From assembly GCF_014898815.1 (NCBI RefSeq), contig NW_026515416.1, positions 682,001 to 746,000 of the forward strand: DNA of 64,000 nt, written 5' to 3'. This document shows positions 42,183-54,273 of this stretch, piece by piece. The first letter of the stretch is position 1. Every line of letters begins with the position of its first letter. The position numbers and the translations under genes are program-made. The notes under the pieces were generated by a model. The model saw only the letters and a program-made list of their open reading frames with translations, did no database searches and was not told the DNA's origin. The stretch comes from Panonychus citri. Lineage: Eukaryota > Arthropoda > Arachnida > Trombidiformes > Tetranychidae.

Positions 42183-45100
42183 ACTATAACACCTTAGAAC
42201 ATCATCAACAATTACATCACTCAAAATATAATCATATTATCATAATAAAGAAACTATGGCAAGGTCGTCATTCTCGATTGTTGATTAACATGTTAATCTT
42301 CAGTAAAGCAACCAGATTCTCTAGGAATTTTCATTCTATTCTTTTATATTTCGCATCTTCATCATCATCATATGTTCCTCTCTCTCTCTCTTTGTACAGT
42401 TGGAATTTTCTGGTTTTAACCCAAATAGAAAAATCAATAATTCTTCCTTTCTCTATTCTCTATTCTCTTTCCTGTTCTTTTTTTTCCACAATATTTACTT
42501 TTCCTATTCTTCAGCATCATTCAAGTTCATCATTTGCGTCCTTTTTTCTTTACTTTATCATCATCACTAGGAAGATGAGAAAGAGAGAAAAGAAAGAGAA
42601 AAAACTAAGATGAATACATGATGAAATATGATGAACCGTGTGAATAGTAATTCGTTGTGACATCACAAAAAAAAAGATAGTAAAAGTTTCATTGATCCAT
42701 TTGTGTCTAGAAACTTTTTCCCTCTTTCTTACAATCATAGTAATATTCAACTCGTAGTATATTATTATTATTATTATTATTTTAATAACACTACGTTCAT
42801 AATATTTATCGTCATCTAAATCATTTGCATCATCGTGTTCACTTTGACAACAACTACCTGTTAAAACTCAGTAGGTAGGCTTAATATAATCAACATCTTA
42901 TTTATCAAAAATAACAGTAATTCCTGCAAATGCGTAACTAGACTTACTATGAATTTGATAATAGTTGTAAAAATTGATAAACATGAACGACTTTAAATTG
43001 ACTTACCTCTTTTTCATTATCTTTGTATATTTAGCTTGGTTTTTGTTGATGATAATTCCTAGGATTTCCCTCCTTTGCACCAATTCAAATGCTCACATGT
43101 ATGACATCCTTTATGTAACCATCGAGTGCTTATTTACATTTAAATGAGATCAATTCAAGTTTATCCATTAATCCAGTATAACGATTACTTTCACTATTTT
43201 GGTTTTGATATAATAATCACATTCAATGTCTCAACTTCATGTATCTCTGTCTGATGAGTTGATGTTTTGATGACACAATAGTAAACATGGTCTTTCCCAA
43301 TTCGTGACAATTTAACTGCATCATTTAGCCTCTGAATTTTTTTTTCTGGTTAATCCAACATTTGTTTACCATTTGACAGTTGATGAGACAATTGATGTTA
43401 ATGTTTAATTCCTCATGTTTGGGTATAATTAATCTCTTTCTCCTTCACTTTTTCCCCTCAGTGTGTGGTAGTGACTCTTTCTCCATGGTGGTGGTGGTGT
43501 GAGCTTTTTTCCCCTTCCATTGTTGATTATCTATCTTGTTCCATATCATCGAGGAATTAGTGTATTAATTATTAAGATTATGAGTACACTTGTTAATAAT
43601 GTTCCTAATCATATTATTATTATTATTACATGACACCTTAAAGCGTTTGGTGTGATATAATTATCAGGAATGAAACATCAATTAACTTGATAGTGATGAT
43701 TTTATAACTTTCCCTCTTTTTTTTCTCTCTCTCTCTCTCAATTCTCTTAATTAATCAACAATTAAGAGTTAAATATGATTAAATTATAGATGAATAGATA
43801 GTTAAGGTTTAAAAAACAGAGATATAATCAACAGAATCATTAATTATATTTACAAAAATGAATATGTACATATTATTATTTGTATTAACAGATAAGTTTC
43901 TGTCGAGTACAAAGTACTTGATTAGATTTCCCCTTCCCTCTACATCATCAGCATCAATGATATTATCACTATTGATCGTCAACTTGAAAAAGTGAAGATG
44001 ATTATGAAATTGAAATAATATAGAATGAGAGAGAAATAGAGAGAGAGAGAGAGAGAGGGAGATAGAGAACAGACAAAAATGATCAGCAGTAAAAGCCGGA
44101 TGTTTGATTATAGTTGAAGACATGGAGATGAAATTGATGATCACAATTGGCATAACAATAAACACACTTGACAATTAAATTAAGATGCTCTAAAAATAAA
44201 CAATAGAAAAAAAAGGAAGGAAGGAAAAAAATCACAAAGAGAATAGAAGAAAAAAAAACAAAGAGATTAAGTCACATGGGTTCACTTTCCATCCCATAAG
44301 CATAAAAGGGTAACAATGAAACAATAAAAAAGATAAACGTTAACTAATCAAACACAGAAAAGATTAATAAGATTAACATAATTAAAGTGGTTGATTATTG
44401 CTACTTGATATTAGAAGATTATTACACACTAATAGAGTAATTAACTGATGGGGGAGAAAAGTAATTAAATTAATTATGATACGAGAAACAAATGTATTAA
44501 GAATTTCTTTCAATATTTGTAACTGTTTCTTTTTGGTTGGAGAAACAAAAAAGAAGAGGGAAAATCTTCAACAGAATTAAAATGTCAACAAGGTGGCGAC
44601 ACATTCGCTTGGAAAAAAGAAAGAGAAAAGAAAGAGAAAAATAAATTCTATTCTTTTTACTTTGTATTCTGTTTTTCTAATTACTTTTAATCTCATTTTG
44701 TTTCTTTAATTGTTTTATTATAATTGGCAACAATTAGTTAACCTTCCCAAAGAAATATTGTTTGTTACTCTGCGTTTCCAATGGAAATGTGAATTACCTT
44801 GGTGATTAATTTCTTCTCTTTGTCTCAATGTTACAAATTTGCTGAGATTATCTTTTGCTTTTCTCTTTTTTTTTCCTGCCTTTGGATTAATTAGCTTTTT
44901 TTTGTGTATCTCTTGTATCTTTTTCTAGAAAGTGATGTAAATGGGTAAGATTGAGATTAAATGGTGATTAGCTTCATCTCTTTGTCTTCTTACTCTTTCT
45001 TTTTGTCTCTGACATAATAATGATAATCCTGTTGGGTGATTAACTGGTGTGGCCTTTCCAAGGAGATGGAGGTGTTGATGGTAACCAAACCTTTATGATG

Positions 45101-46821
45101 ATGTTATTTCAATTCCATGATAAATTAAAGGAGTAAATTGATGAGCCTGTTGACAACATTTTAAGTGAAGAAAAAGATGAGGAGAATATTGAATTTCACT
45201 TTTCTGTAACCAGAAACAATACTGTTAACTCATGGAGATTAATTTTACTTTGGAACCTGTTAACCAAATGGTTATAAGTGATTACTACAAGATGACAACA
45301 ATCAGGAATATTTATAAATCCAAGTTACAATTAACCAATGCTAAAGACAGTGAACAGCAACTGAAGTATTATATTAATTTATAACTACTAACAGCTTCCG
45401 ATTGCTATTAATTTTATTGTGCTATTAACAATATCATTATCATCATCAACAATCAATGCTTATAATCATAATCACACTCACTTATCTTTCACACGTAGAT
45501 TTGATGATCATGATGGCGATGGTGATGTTGATTAACGCAGATAGAAAGATATATTTAGTTATTAATTGACAGAACAAATCATTGGAAAAAAGAAACAATT
45601 AACTAACAGTTATTTTGTAATCAATTTTTTTTCTTCCACCAAAACTATTAATGACAATTTCCTTCATGTCTGGTGATGTTTTATATGAATGAACAGTTAA
45701 TTTATTAATTGCACTGTCTAGTATGAAATTGACATGTTCAACGTAATAATATTAATAGTAATAATATGAATAAGTAATTTATATTTTTATTATCATACTA
45801 CTATTACGTTAATTACTTTAATTAATACCAAATGAATGAGTAAAAATTAAATCTCTCTCTCTCTTTCTCTTTCTCTTACAGTGTAATACAATCACCCAAT
45901 CAATTGATCAGCTCATGGAAATCAATTGATGAATGAATTTATTACGTTTTTAACAACAACTACGACTACCTGATGATATCAATAGCCACTGTTGCTACTT
46001 GATGTTACTATTTATAAATAATTGATCGATAAAGACAATGGACATTTCCGTTTATTATTTATTTATAATATACTCAATACTATCATTGATAAATTATTAG
46101 CTCACTAATCAAATCTAAACACCCACTAATCTTATTCAGTAAATGTCTTATTTTTTTTCTGCATCCATATTGATACAATATCATAATTGATTGATCATTT
46201 TTACATCAATTTACTGTTAAATTTGTTAAATTGTAATATAATTGTAATTTATTAATAAGAGACAATTTATATAAATCAATTGAAACAAAATTAAATAATC
46301 AATAGATGAAGATTCGATATTAACCTCATATTATTGATTACAATTAACAATAATGTGAATGTTAACCCTTAAGTTGCTATTATTAAATTAGAGTATTGGT
46401 AAATTGTTTCTATTATTTGATTTGCTTTAAATAACTATTTTCAAATAATCAATTTAATAGGTAAGCAATTAAAGTCTTCTAGTTAAAGGTTAACAATTAA
46501 CTTGATTACCAGTTGGTGGTATTATTGGTTGAAGGAATACTTATTCAGATAAATGATTGATAACAATTTGTTAAATTGTTGACCAAATCAAGTTGATTAT
46601 TGAAATTTTACTTACAATCAGACAAATTCAGTGAGATAGTATATGCAGCAAGTGATGAGAGAAGTGCATAATTTAATCAACAAATTGATAACCCTGAATG
46701 TAATTTAAATGATGTTTTGTTGATTAATCAATTAGGAAGTCGAGAATTTTATTTATTCAGTTAATTTGAATAAAAAAACAATTAAAATGTAACTGTTAAT
46801 TGTTGATGATGAAAGTATTAC
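42183..46821. other. Unique spacer between the inverted arms
   Basis: This 4.64-kb sequence, not shared by the arms, lies between the two divergently transcribed receptor genes. It has no supportable coding sequence. It contains CT/GA tracts (for example about 43723-43739 and 44039-44056), an ATT microsatellite (about 42761-42781) and TAATTG-rich DNA. Its position makes it a candidate shared regulatory region. Confidence 0.6.
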
Positions 46822-47008
46822 TGTTGTCTAGTGTTTATGTTAATCACTTGGAATTCAATGTCAATGTTAGAGGATAAACTGAAAGGATGAGGATGAAGAT
46901 GATGAAGATAAGGTGTAACGTCATGATACAAATTCTGGTTGAAAGTAAATTTAGACACAAACAACAGAATCTGTTTCTATTTTTAACATGGAATCTCACT
47001 CTCTCAGC

Positions 47009-47016
47009 TATAAATA
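47009..47016 (+). promoter_or_regulatory. TATA box candidate, copy B
   Basis: A perfect TATAAATA upstream of copy B, followed by the GA tract and the CRE cluster. It is identical to the copy A site. Confidence 0.4.
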
Positions 47017-47100
47017 TAATATATTACATTATATTATTGTAGATTATTATTGCTATTGAAATAGTTGGACGAAAAAACCATAGAGAAAAAGAGAGGAAAA

Positions 47101-47101
47101 G

Positions 47102-47158
<57 letters not shown>
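47101..47158. repeat. (GA)n tract in the copy B promoter region
   Basis: Nearly 58 bp of GA with one interruption; expanded relative to copy A. Confidence 0.85.
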
Positions 47159-47159
<1 letters not shown>

Positions 47160-47239
47160 AGGAAGAGAAAAAGAAGGAGAAGAAAAATAAGAGAAAACCC
47201 GTTAGGCTTTTTCTTGTTTCTTTTTTCATCTCTCTCGAA

Positions 47240-47452
47240 TTACGTCATTTGAAGGTTTCCATTGGAAACTAGAAAATAAGATCGATATTATTTTGCTTTC
47301 TTCCAAAATTACCTTTCGTTTCTCTTTCGTTTCTCTTACTTTTCTCTTTCTTCTCTTACAATCTAGTTTCTTTCTCTTTCTTTTCTCTGCCTCTCTTTTT
47401 CTTTCTTTTATTTCTATTAGACGTCATACTTATGTTCACGTCACTTGTGACG
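47240..47452 (+). promoter_or_regulatory. CRE-like cluster, copy B
   Basis: Three CREB/ATF-type motifs: TTACGTCA at 47240-47247, GACGTCAT at 47420-47427, and the perfect palindrome CGTCACTTGTGACG at 47439-47452. All are retained in copy A. This agrees with the activity-dependent, cAMP-responsive control known for NR4A genes; whether they act here is inferred. Confidence 0.5.
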
Positions 47453-48206
47453 AAATGTTTCCTATTATAACAGATTCTACTTTTTTTCATTCTTATTCCT
47501 CTTTCTACGTAATATCATCAATTTAATCAACATCATCATCAACATGAAGATGAGAATGATGATGATGATGATGTAGACTAAGAGCATCATAGTTTTTTGT
47601 TGTGAGTAAACTCAGTGAGTTTATTTGAGTGAGTAAAACGAGTGAGAAACATTGAGTTTAGTTAACATTGGAGTCTTGTCATTCCTCAGAAACCATGTGA
47701 ATATCAAACTGAACACTTGAAACCCAAAACAATTAACCAGAAAAAGATTTCATTTTATTTCTACAATTTAAATTATCTGTTAATTGTGATCTTTTCTCAT
47801 TGTTATCAACTTGTTGATCTGTTAATTTATTTCGTGAAAGTTTAAGAAAATTGTTACAATTAATCGACTTGTCTTGTTATTTGGAGAAATATTGATAATT
47901 CCATTGGATTCTAGTTCTGTTTTCTTCGTTCTCTCATCATCATAATCTCATATTTTCTTCTCTTCTATTCTATTCGGTTCTATTCTATTCTCTTGTCTTG
48001 CCTTTTCGAATATTGTTCAAATTCTCATTCGAAATGTAAGTGAAACTTTTTCTTATTTCTCTCTTCATCTTTCTTTTTTTTCTTTCTTTTTGTGTTTCAA
48101 GTTTTTATTACAATTTCGATTGATTATTGGTGATGTTCTCTAATTAAATCTGTCTTGTATTTTCTCTCGTGTGTTAATCTAGTAAATTAGTGACATTCTA
48201 TTCCAG

Positions 48207-51200
48207 TGACAACCATAACATTGAACAGTGGAAAGAATCTATCAAAGTTCCTTTGGATTACTAAGGAACTGATTGGATTTGATTAGAATTGTATTTGGAT
48301 TAAAAATCAAATTCATCAAGAGGATAATCAACAATCGTTTTCATCACCACAATCTACATCATCAGCAACATAATAATCACCATTGAATTATCATCGTCGT
48401 CATCAAAATCATTTCAGTAGGAATCAAATAACAATAATAACGTACCAATATTTGTAACAATAATTTGGATCGTGTTAATCTGAACGGAATCAATTTAATT
48501 AGACCTTTGATTGGGTCATGCAGTAACAATATGCTTTGTATCCATCAAAATCAGGTAAATATTAATACAAATTCATTGATATCTTTATATATCCTAATTG
48601 TATATCATTTCCATATCGTTCTGATGAGTATCAGCAATAGATAAGAAAAATATATTAATAGTAATGTATAAGTATATGAACATTAACTGAGTATTTGTAT
48701 GAACATTGAGACTTGAAGCATGGGAAATGTTACATGTTATAGATTAGTAGACATGGTTACATGGTGTTGATATGTTTCCATGTGTTGAAGTGTTAATTTG
48801 ATTTATTAATTATTCTTTTTTCATTTTTTCTTTTTCTTTTTCTTTTCTTTAATTTTCATTTGATTGAAATTCTTAATTTCTTTTAATCAAATGTTCAGAG
48901 CTCTTCATTCAACGGACCAATTTCTCACTCATCGTCATCATCATCTTCTTCTTCTTCGTCAGTAACAAATCTTGATTTGTTTAATCAATTTAATTGCGAC
49001 GAAGATTTTCAAGACATTAACTTGGCTGATTTTTCAATTGATGTACCTTTGGACGATTCCCTTGATCAAATGTTCAACAATCAACAATCAACATTTGATT
49101 CAATTGGACTTTCATCTGGTTACTCTACACCAAGCTCATCATCACTTTCAACCACAACCACCAATAACACAACCACAACCACAACACCGACACCTACATC
49201 AACTCCAACACCCATTGAATTAGCAATACAATTAAATTTACAACAACAAAGATCATCATCTGGTCTCAGTTTTACCGAGAACACCAATATCAATAATCAA
49301 TCAGTTAATCTTACCGATAGTAATAATAACAATCAATGTAGTGAGAGTAACAATTTACTCTTAAACAATAATCAAGGGTAAGTACCTGAACTAAACTTAA
49401 TTTAAACTTCTGAATTGAAGCTTAATTTCATTCATAGATCTAAACCAGTCAAATCACAAACATTTACTTAATTAATATTTGTTTATCATTTGTTTGTTTC
49501 GTCTAGACCTTTGATTGGATCAACTGAAACATCATTAAGCTCAACACCAACTACACCAACTTCAGCAACTTTACCAAGTTTCATGGAGATTTATTCACCA
49601 AGAAATTTTCCACCACAATCAACATCATCACAATCGTTACAACAACAACAACAATCAGAGTCACAATCAGGATTAAACTCTATCACTGATGATGGTTCAT
49701 CATTTTTTAAATTTGATGAAATTGGTGATTTAAATGATGAAGATACATCATTATCAACAGTTTCATTTGGATCTGTATCATTACAAAAATCTGGTCAAGC
49801 ATCAGGTTCATTGGTTGATTTGTCATTTGTAAAACAGGAAGATATTGATAATGATATTGATTCAATACCATTATCAATACAAACAATGCTTGAACAACAG
49901 CAACAATTACAACATGAGCATCTTAATCAGCAACAATTACAGTTTAGTCGTTCTTCACATCACCATAATGTTACCTACCCAAGGACTTCAAGTGTTGCCT
50001 CTAGTCCAGGCTATATCTCTCTATCAGCAAGATCAACACCAAATCCTGATCATTATCAGCAACAAAACTATCAACAAACTCCTCAACAGCAATATCACCA
50101 TCAAGCACATCATAACCAACAAATTCAATATAATCAAGTACAACAACAGTTAACACAAATGTCACCCATACCAAGATCATCATATCGCCCCATTGGATCA
50201 CCAATAATACCAAATATCATAAGTTCAGGGTCTAATCACCCATCAGGACCAATTGAACATTCAATGAGGTACGAAATCGGGTAAAAAATATATGGTTAAA
50301 CCCAGAGAAACAATAAGAGGGAAAAGTTAACTTAAAACGTAAAATCAGTTAATTCCTCATTGGAATGTCCATTTTAAATGATCAGATAAACGCGAAATTA
50401 ATTTGAAGAAACAAATATCAGCATTATATTAAATCTTCCCTCGAGTAGTTGAAATTGTAACCGGTCTTCATCAAGGATTCGAGTTTGCTAATTTCTCCAA
50501 GATATTGTTAGTTTTTCTGATGTAAATCTCGTGAGGATTTCGAGATAATCTGATCTTTGATACTAAATCACTCAGTTTCTTACCTACAAGTCAATGTACT
50601 TTAACAACCTTGAATTGGTGCTGACAACAAATCTAAGATTTGACAGTAAACTTTTCTTGAGATATTTTTCTCTTCGTTTCAATCGAAGCTACAAAGACTT
50701 GAAAATGTCCTTGAATTAGATTAGTAAATTAAGTGAAACTTATGCAAGATTTAACTAATTTTTTGTATTCTAAATTTGTCTCACCACAGATCTCAGATGA
50801 ACATTTCGAGGTCATCATTTTCATCTATAAGTGGCTCACCTAATATCTTTAGTTCAAATAGCAATATCCTTGGTTATTCGTCAAGAACTAGTTCTAATCG
50901 GTCTTCTCCGACCGATTTAATTCAAATTTCTGGTTCCAAATGTTCAAAAGCATCAACATCAACTGGTAAAGAAACTTTATCAACCTTCAATTCATCCTCA
51001 TCACTTTCATCAACTCCAATAACAATAACACCAAGCGGAGCATCATCACCAGCATCAATTGGTCATCATCATCATCATCAGCACCAGTCTCACCATCAAG
51101 AGCAACAACAACAACAACAACAACAACAATTGAATACATTGTGTGCAGTTTGTGGTGACAATGCTGCTTGTCAACATTATGGTGTGAGAACCTGTGAAGG

Positions 51201-53036
51201 TTGTAAAGGATTCTTTAAGAGAACTGTTCAAAAAGGCTCGAAATATGTTTGTTTAGGCTCTAAGGATTGTCCAGTTGACAAGCGTCGACGAAATCGATGT
51301 CAATTTTGTCGATTTCAAAAGTGTTTAGCCGTCGGAATGGTAAAAGAAGTGGTACGAACTGATAATCTAAAAGGTCGTCGAGGTAGATTACCATCTAAAC
51401 CAAAGTCTCCACAAGAATCACCACCATCACCTCCGATTAGTACAATTACAGCTTTGGTTCGAGCTCATGTAGACACTTGTCCTGATATTTCAAATCTCGA
51501 TCTAAGTCAAGTAAGTTACTAGTTGAAAATTCATCTCTAATTGTAACTAATGTTTAACTATTTATCTTTAATTCATCTATATAGTATTGCGAGATTAATG
51601 AATCAGATACATTCAATTCAAATCCAGTGTCTCGTCAACAATTTGTTAATCTTTTGATGTCATCAATGAATATTATGAAAAACTTTTCCGATAAAGTTCC
51701 GGGTTTCAATGATCTAGAGAAACATGATCAAGAACTATTATTAAATTCAGCTTGTCTTGAGATGATAACTCTTCGTATGGCCCATCAGTAAGTATCAATA
51801 TTAATCATTTCATTTTTTTGTGATGAATTCAAGTAGTAACTCAACTATAATAATTAGAAATTTATTACTATTAATTAGTGACAAATTTTGTGTTTTTATT
51901 ATTATTTGTTTGTATCAAGTTGTCACAATAAATTGATACACAATATAAATGTTAATTGTGATTATTATTTGTTTCTCAATCAACAGAAATAAACCAGGAT
52001 CCAAGAAGATTATTTTACCCAATGGTGTTGTGCTTCATCGTAATCAAGTTAAATTACTTTTCGGTTCTTGGTTTAACAATCTAGAAATGTTTTCATCTCG
52101 ATTTGCTCAAATAGATATCGACATATCAGCATTTGCTTGTCTCTTAGGCCTCTCGTTAATCACAGGTAAGCTAACGATCACATTTACTTTCTTTTCCTTT
52201 AATTATAGTAATTAAAACGTTAGAGAAAAGTGAAACAAAAAGATCAACAGTAATCAAGATAATTAATATCCTTATTAATAATATTATAAAAAAGTGAATC
52301 TTGTAATTGAATAAAAACCAGTAACTAAATTAGTATATCAAATTGAGGGCGAAATCAAATGATAATAATATTGATTATGATGATGATGATGATGAAGATG
52401 ATGAGGATGATGATGTCTAGTAACAGTTAATACGTTAGCATGATAAACAGAAAAAAGGTTTAGTTAATTGTTAAAGATTTTGAATTGCTGAAATTGCAAT
52501 TAGAAAATGATTGTGGTGATTGAATATTAGCCATTTAATTCATATCACGATTATAATGATAATCATTGTGAAAAAAAATCACACCAACTAATCATCATCA
52601 TCATCATCATCATCTTTGTTAAATGGATATTATAATATCTATTTATAATTGAGATTACTTTCGATTGTTGTTTATTGATTGTTAATTGTTGATTGTTGAT
52701 TGAAATAATGATGCTAATGAAAAATTGAATTTGTTTCTCTCTCTCTCTTCCTCTCTTTTACTATCCTTTGATTAATCAGTTCGTCATGGACTCGTTGATC
52801 CAATTCGAGTTGAAGGTTTACAAATGAAAATCATTGAATCTCTCCGAGATCATGTTACTTATAATGCTGAAGCCCAAAAGAAATCACATTATTTTTCATC
52901 AATTTTATCTAAATTACCTGATTTACGATCACTATCAATGGATGGATTAACTCATTTACATGAAATTAAATTGGAATCCATAGTCACTATTCCGGAATCA
53001 ATATCAAGACTACTGAACAATACACTTTACTTTTAA
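48207..53036 (+). CDS. Hr38: NR4A/HR38-type orphan nuclear receptor, copy B, complete
   Basis: Seven coding exons join in frame: 48531-48554, 48899-49377, 49507-50268, 50790-51510, 51585-51787, 51987-52165 and 52780-53036 (874 residues). The ATG-bearing exon probably starts at 48207, after a noncoding exon ending at 48035. The start MLCIHQNQ resembles the conserved NR4A N-terminus MPC(I/V)QAQY. Residues 9 to about 520 form a Ser/Gln/His-rich AF-1 region. The two-zinc-finger DNA-binding domain (about 540-605; P-box CEGCKG, CRFQKCLAVGM) is followed by LKGRRGRLPSKPKSP, which is diagnostic of NR4A. The ligand-binding domain (about 660-874) contains NGVVLHR, IDISAFACL, RDHVTYN and LSKLPDLRSL. It ends in NNTLYF, like the vertebrate DTLPF. 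Nuclear transcription factor, constitutively active class. Exon 5 is more diverged from the family than that of copy A. Confidence 0.93.
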
Positions 53037-53997
53037 TCAATAATTCAAACTGTCACTCGACAAAAAAAAGTTCAAAGATACAAAACTACACAAAAAAACT
53101 TGAAAAAAAATCTCAACTTCGATTCAAAAAAAGTCCTAGTAAATAGCCTCGAAGTCGGAAGCAATCGTTGTCCCTCTCAATCTCGTCAATAATCAAGTTA
53201 CAAGCAAATTGGAAGGAAATCACTAATTACGTTTAATTAACCACAAACTACCTCCTTAAATGATTACAATTCATTGTGATAGATACTTATTTATTCAAAT
53301 TGTCCCTTTCTCCTTTAACCCAACCATTTATCTCCTTAACTTATTAATAAACATGAAGAGAAAACTTCTCAATTTCAATTTGATTATCACTCTGGTCAAT
53401 TTAAAACAATTGTTAATTTATCAAATCATGTTCCAAATTAATTCTATAAAAGATGACACAATCACCTTTCGTATATTTGTATTACCATTGTTAATCAACT
53501 TTAAATAACTTCTTTTCTCCAATCAGCCAATTGTAAATGTTAATCCAATTCCTCTAATCTTATTAATCCCTTTTCTCAAAATCACCTTTACAATTATTGT
53601 TATTTTCACTCACACACAAACCTGTTAATCTGTTTTCTTGTTGTCATATTTAATCATATTCAATGTGACACAACTAAATGAATCTATTTTTTGTAAAACA
53701 AATGAAAAAAAAAACTTAACAAAAATAAACAAATAACTTTTTTTTTATACTAAAATTAGAACAATTAAATTAAATTAAAATCGTTTCCTTTTAGTTACTA
53801 TTTTCGCCGATAGATGGAGGCAGCGTCATGGAATCAGATGTTAAATAAAATTTTCATTTTCTGTTTTGATTTTAATTGTGTTTGTTGATTGTTTGGGTTA
53901 ATTTTGTTTCTTTTGTTTTAATTGTTTTTTTTTCTCTATTTGTTAATAGGTTTCTCTGTTGGTTTGTTAATTGTTGGCACAATTGTTTTCTATTTTA
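53037..53997 (+). other. 3' UTR of copy B and upstream region of the NUFIP1-like gene
   Basis: The first 700 bp are the likely 3' UTR of receptor copy B. Around 53810-53835 lies a GC-richer patch with TAGATGG and GGCAGCG, followed by a T-rich tract and an acceptor-like AATAG at 53945-53949. These suggest a spliced 5' UTR for the next gene. Confidence 0.4.
53724..53729 (+). terminator. Poly(A) signal candidate, copy B
   Basis: An AATAAA about 690 nt past the stop of copy B, in an A-rich stretch. Copy A has no homologous 3' UTR because the duplication stops within the last exon. Confidence 0.4.
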
Positions 53998-54273
53998 ATG
54001 GCTGAGAAATTAGATGAAGATGTAATTAAATGGAGAGCAGAGAGACGAGCTAATTATCCATCGGTGATTAAAAAAAGTGACGATGAAGCGAAAAGTAAAT
54101 CAAACGATGATAAAAACACTGTTGAGGATAAATCAATTAAAAAGGAAAAACCTGTTAAACAATTTAAAAATTATAAACAATTAACTTTACACGAGAAAAT
54201 GTTCCTAACTGATGTTAATCAACAAGAAGAACGATTAATTCAATGTTTACAAATTCTTCATGGATCATTTTAG
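53998..54273 (+). CDS. Small NUFIP1-domain-like protein
   Basis: A 91-residue frame starts at the first ATG after an in-frame stop at 53968. The N-terminal part, DEDVIKWRAERRANYPS, resembles the NUFIP1 conserved region (an EEI..W..ERR..(F/Y)P pattern). The middle is a Lys/Asp/Ser-rich linker. The end, LTLHEKMFLTDVNQQEERLIQCLQ, resembles the family's C-terminal EKLL..(D/E)I..ER..LLQC(L/I) segment. NUFIP1 is a nuclear RNA-binding factor for box C/D snoRNP assembly; this version has no zinc finger and is very short. The identification rests on short motifs, so a novel small acidic/basic protein remains possible. Confidence 0.5.
   Translation: MAEKLDEDVIKWRAERRANYPSVIKKSDDEAKSKSNDDKNTVEDKSIKKEKPVKQFKNYKQLTLHEKMFLTDVNQQEERLIQCLQILHGSF

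Larger units (their letters stand above)
46822..53022 (+). repeat. Inverted duplication, right arm (copy B)
   Basis: Reverse-complement partner of 35597-42182, about 6.20 kb. The length difference comes mainly from a longer exon 3 and intron 2 in copy A and a longer GA tract in copy B. It includes the promoter region, all coding exons and introns up to four codons before the stop. The natural 3' end of the gene lies just outside the arm. Confidence 0.9.

Noticed and set aside
43809..44174. 121-codon open frame in the spacer
   Set aside because: Composed of SLSLSLSL from a GA microsatellite and hydrophobic A+T-derived residues; no start context or homology.
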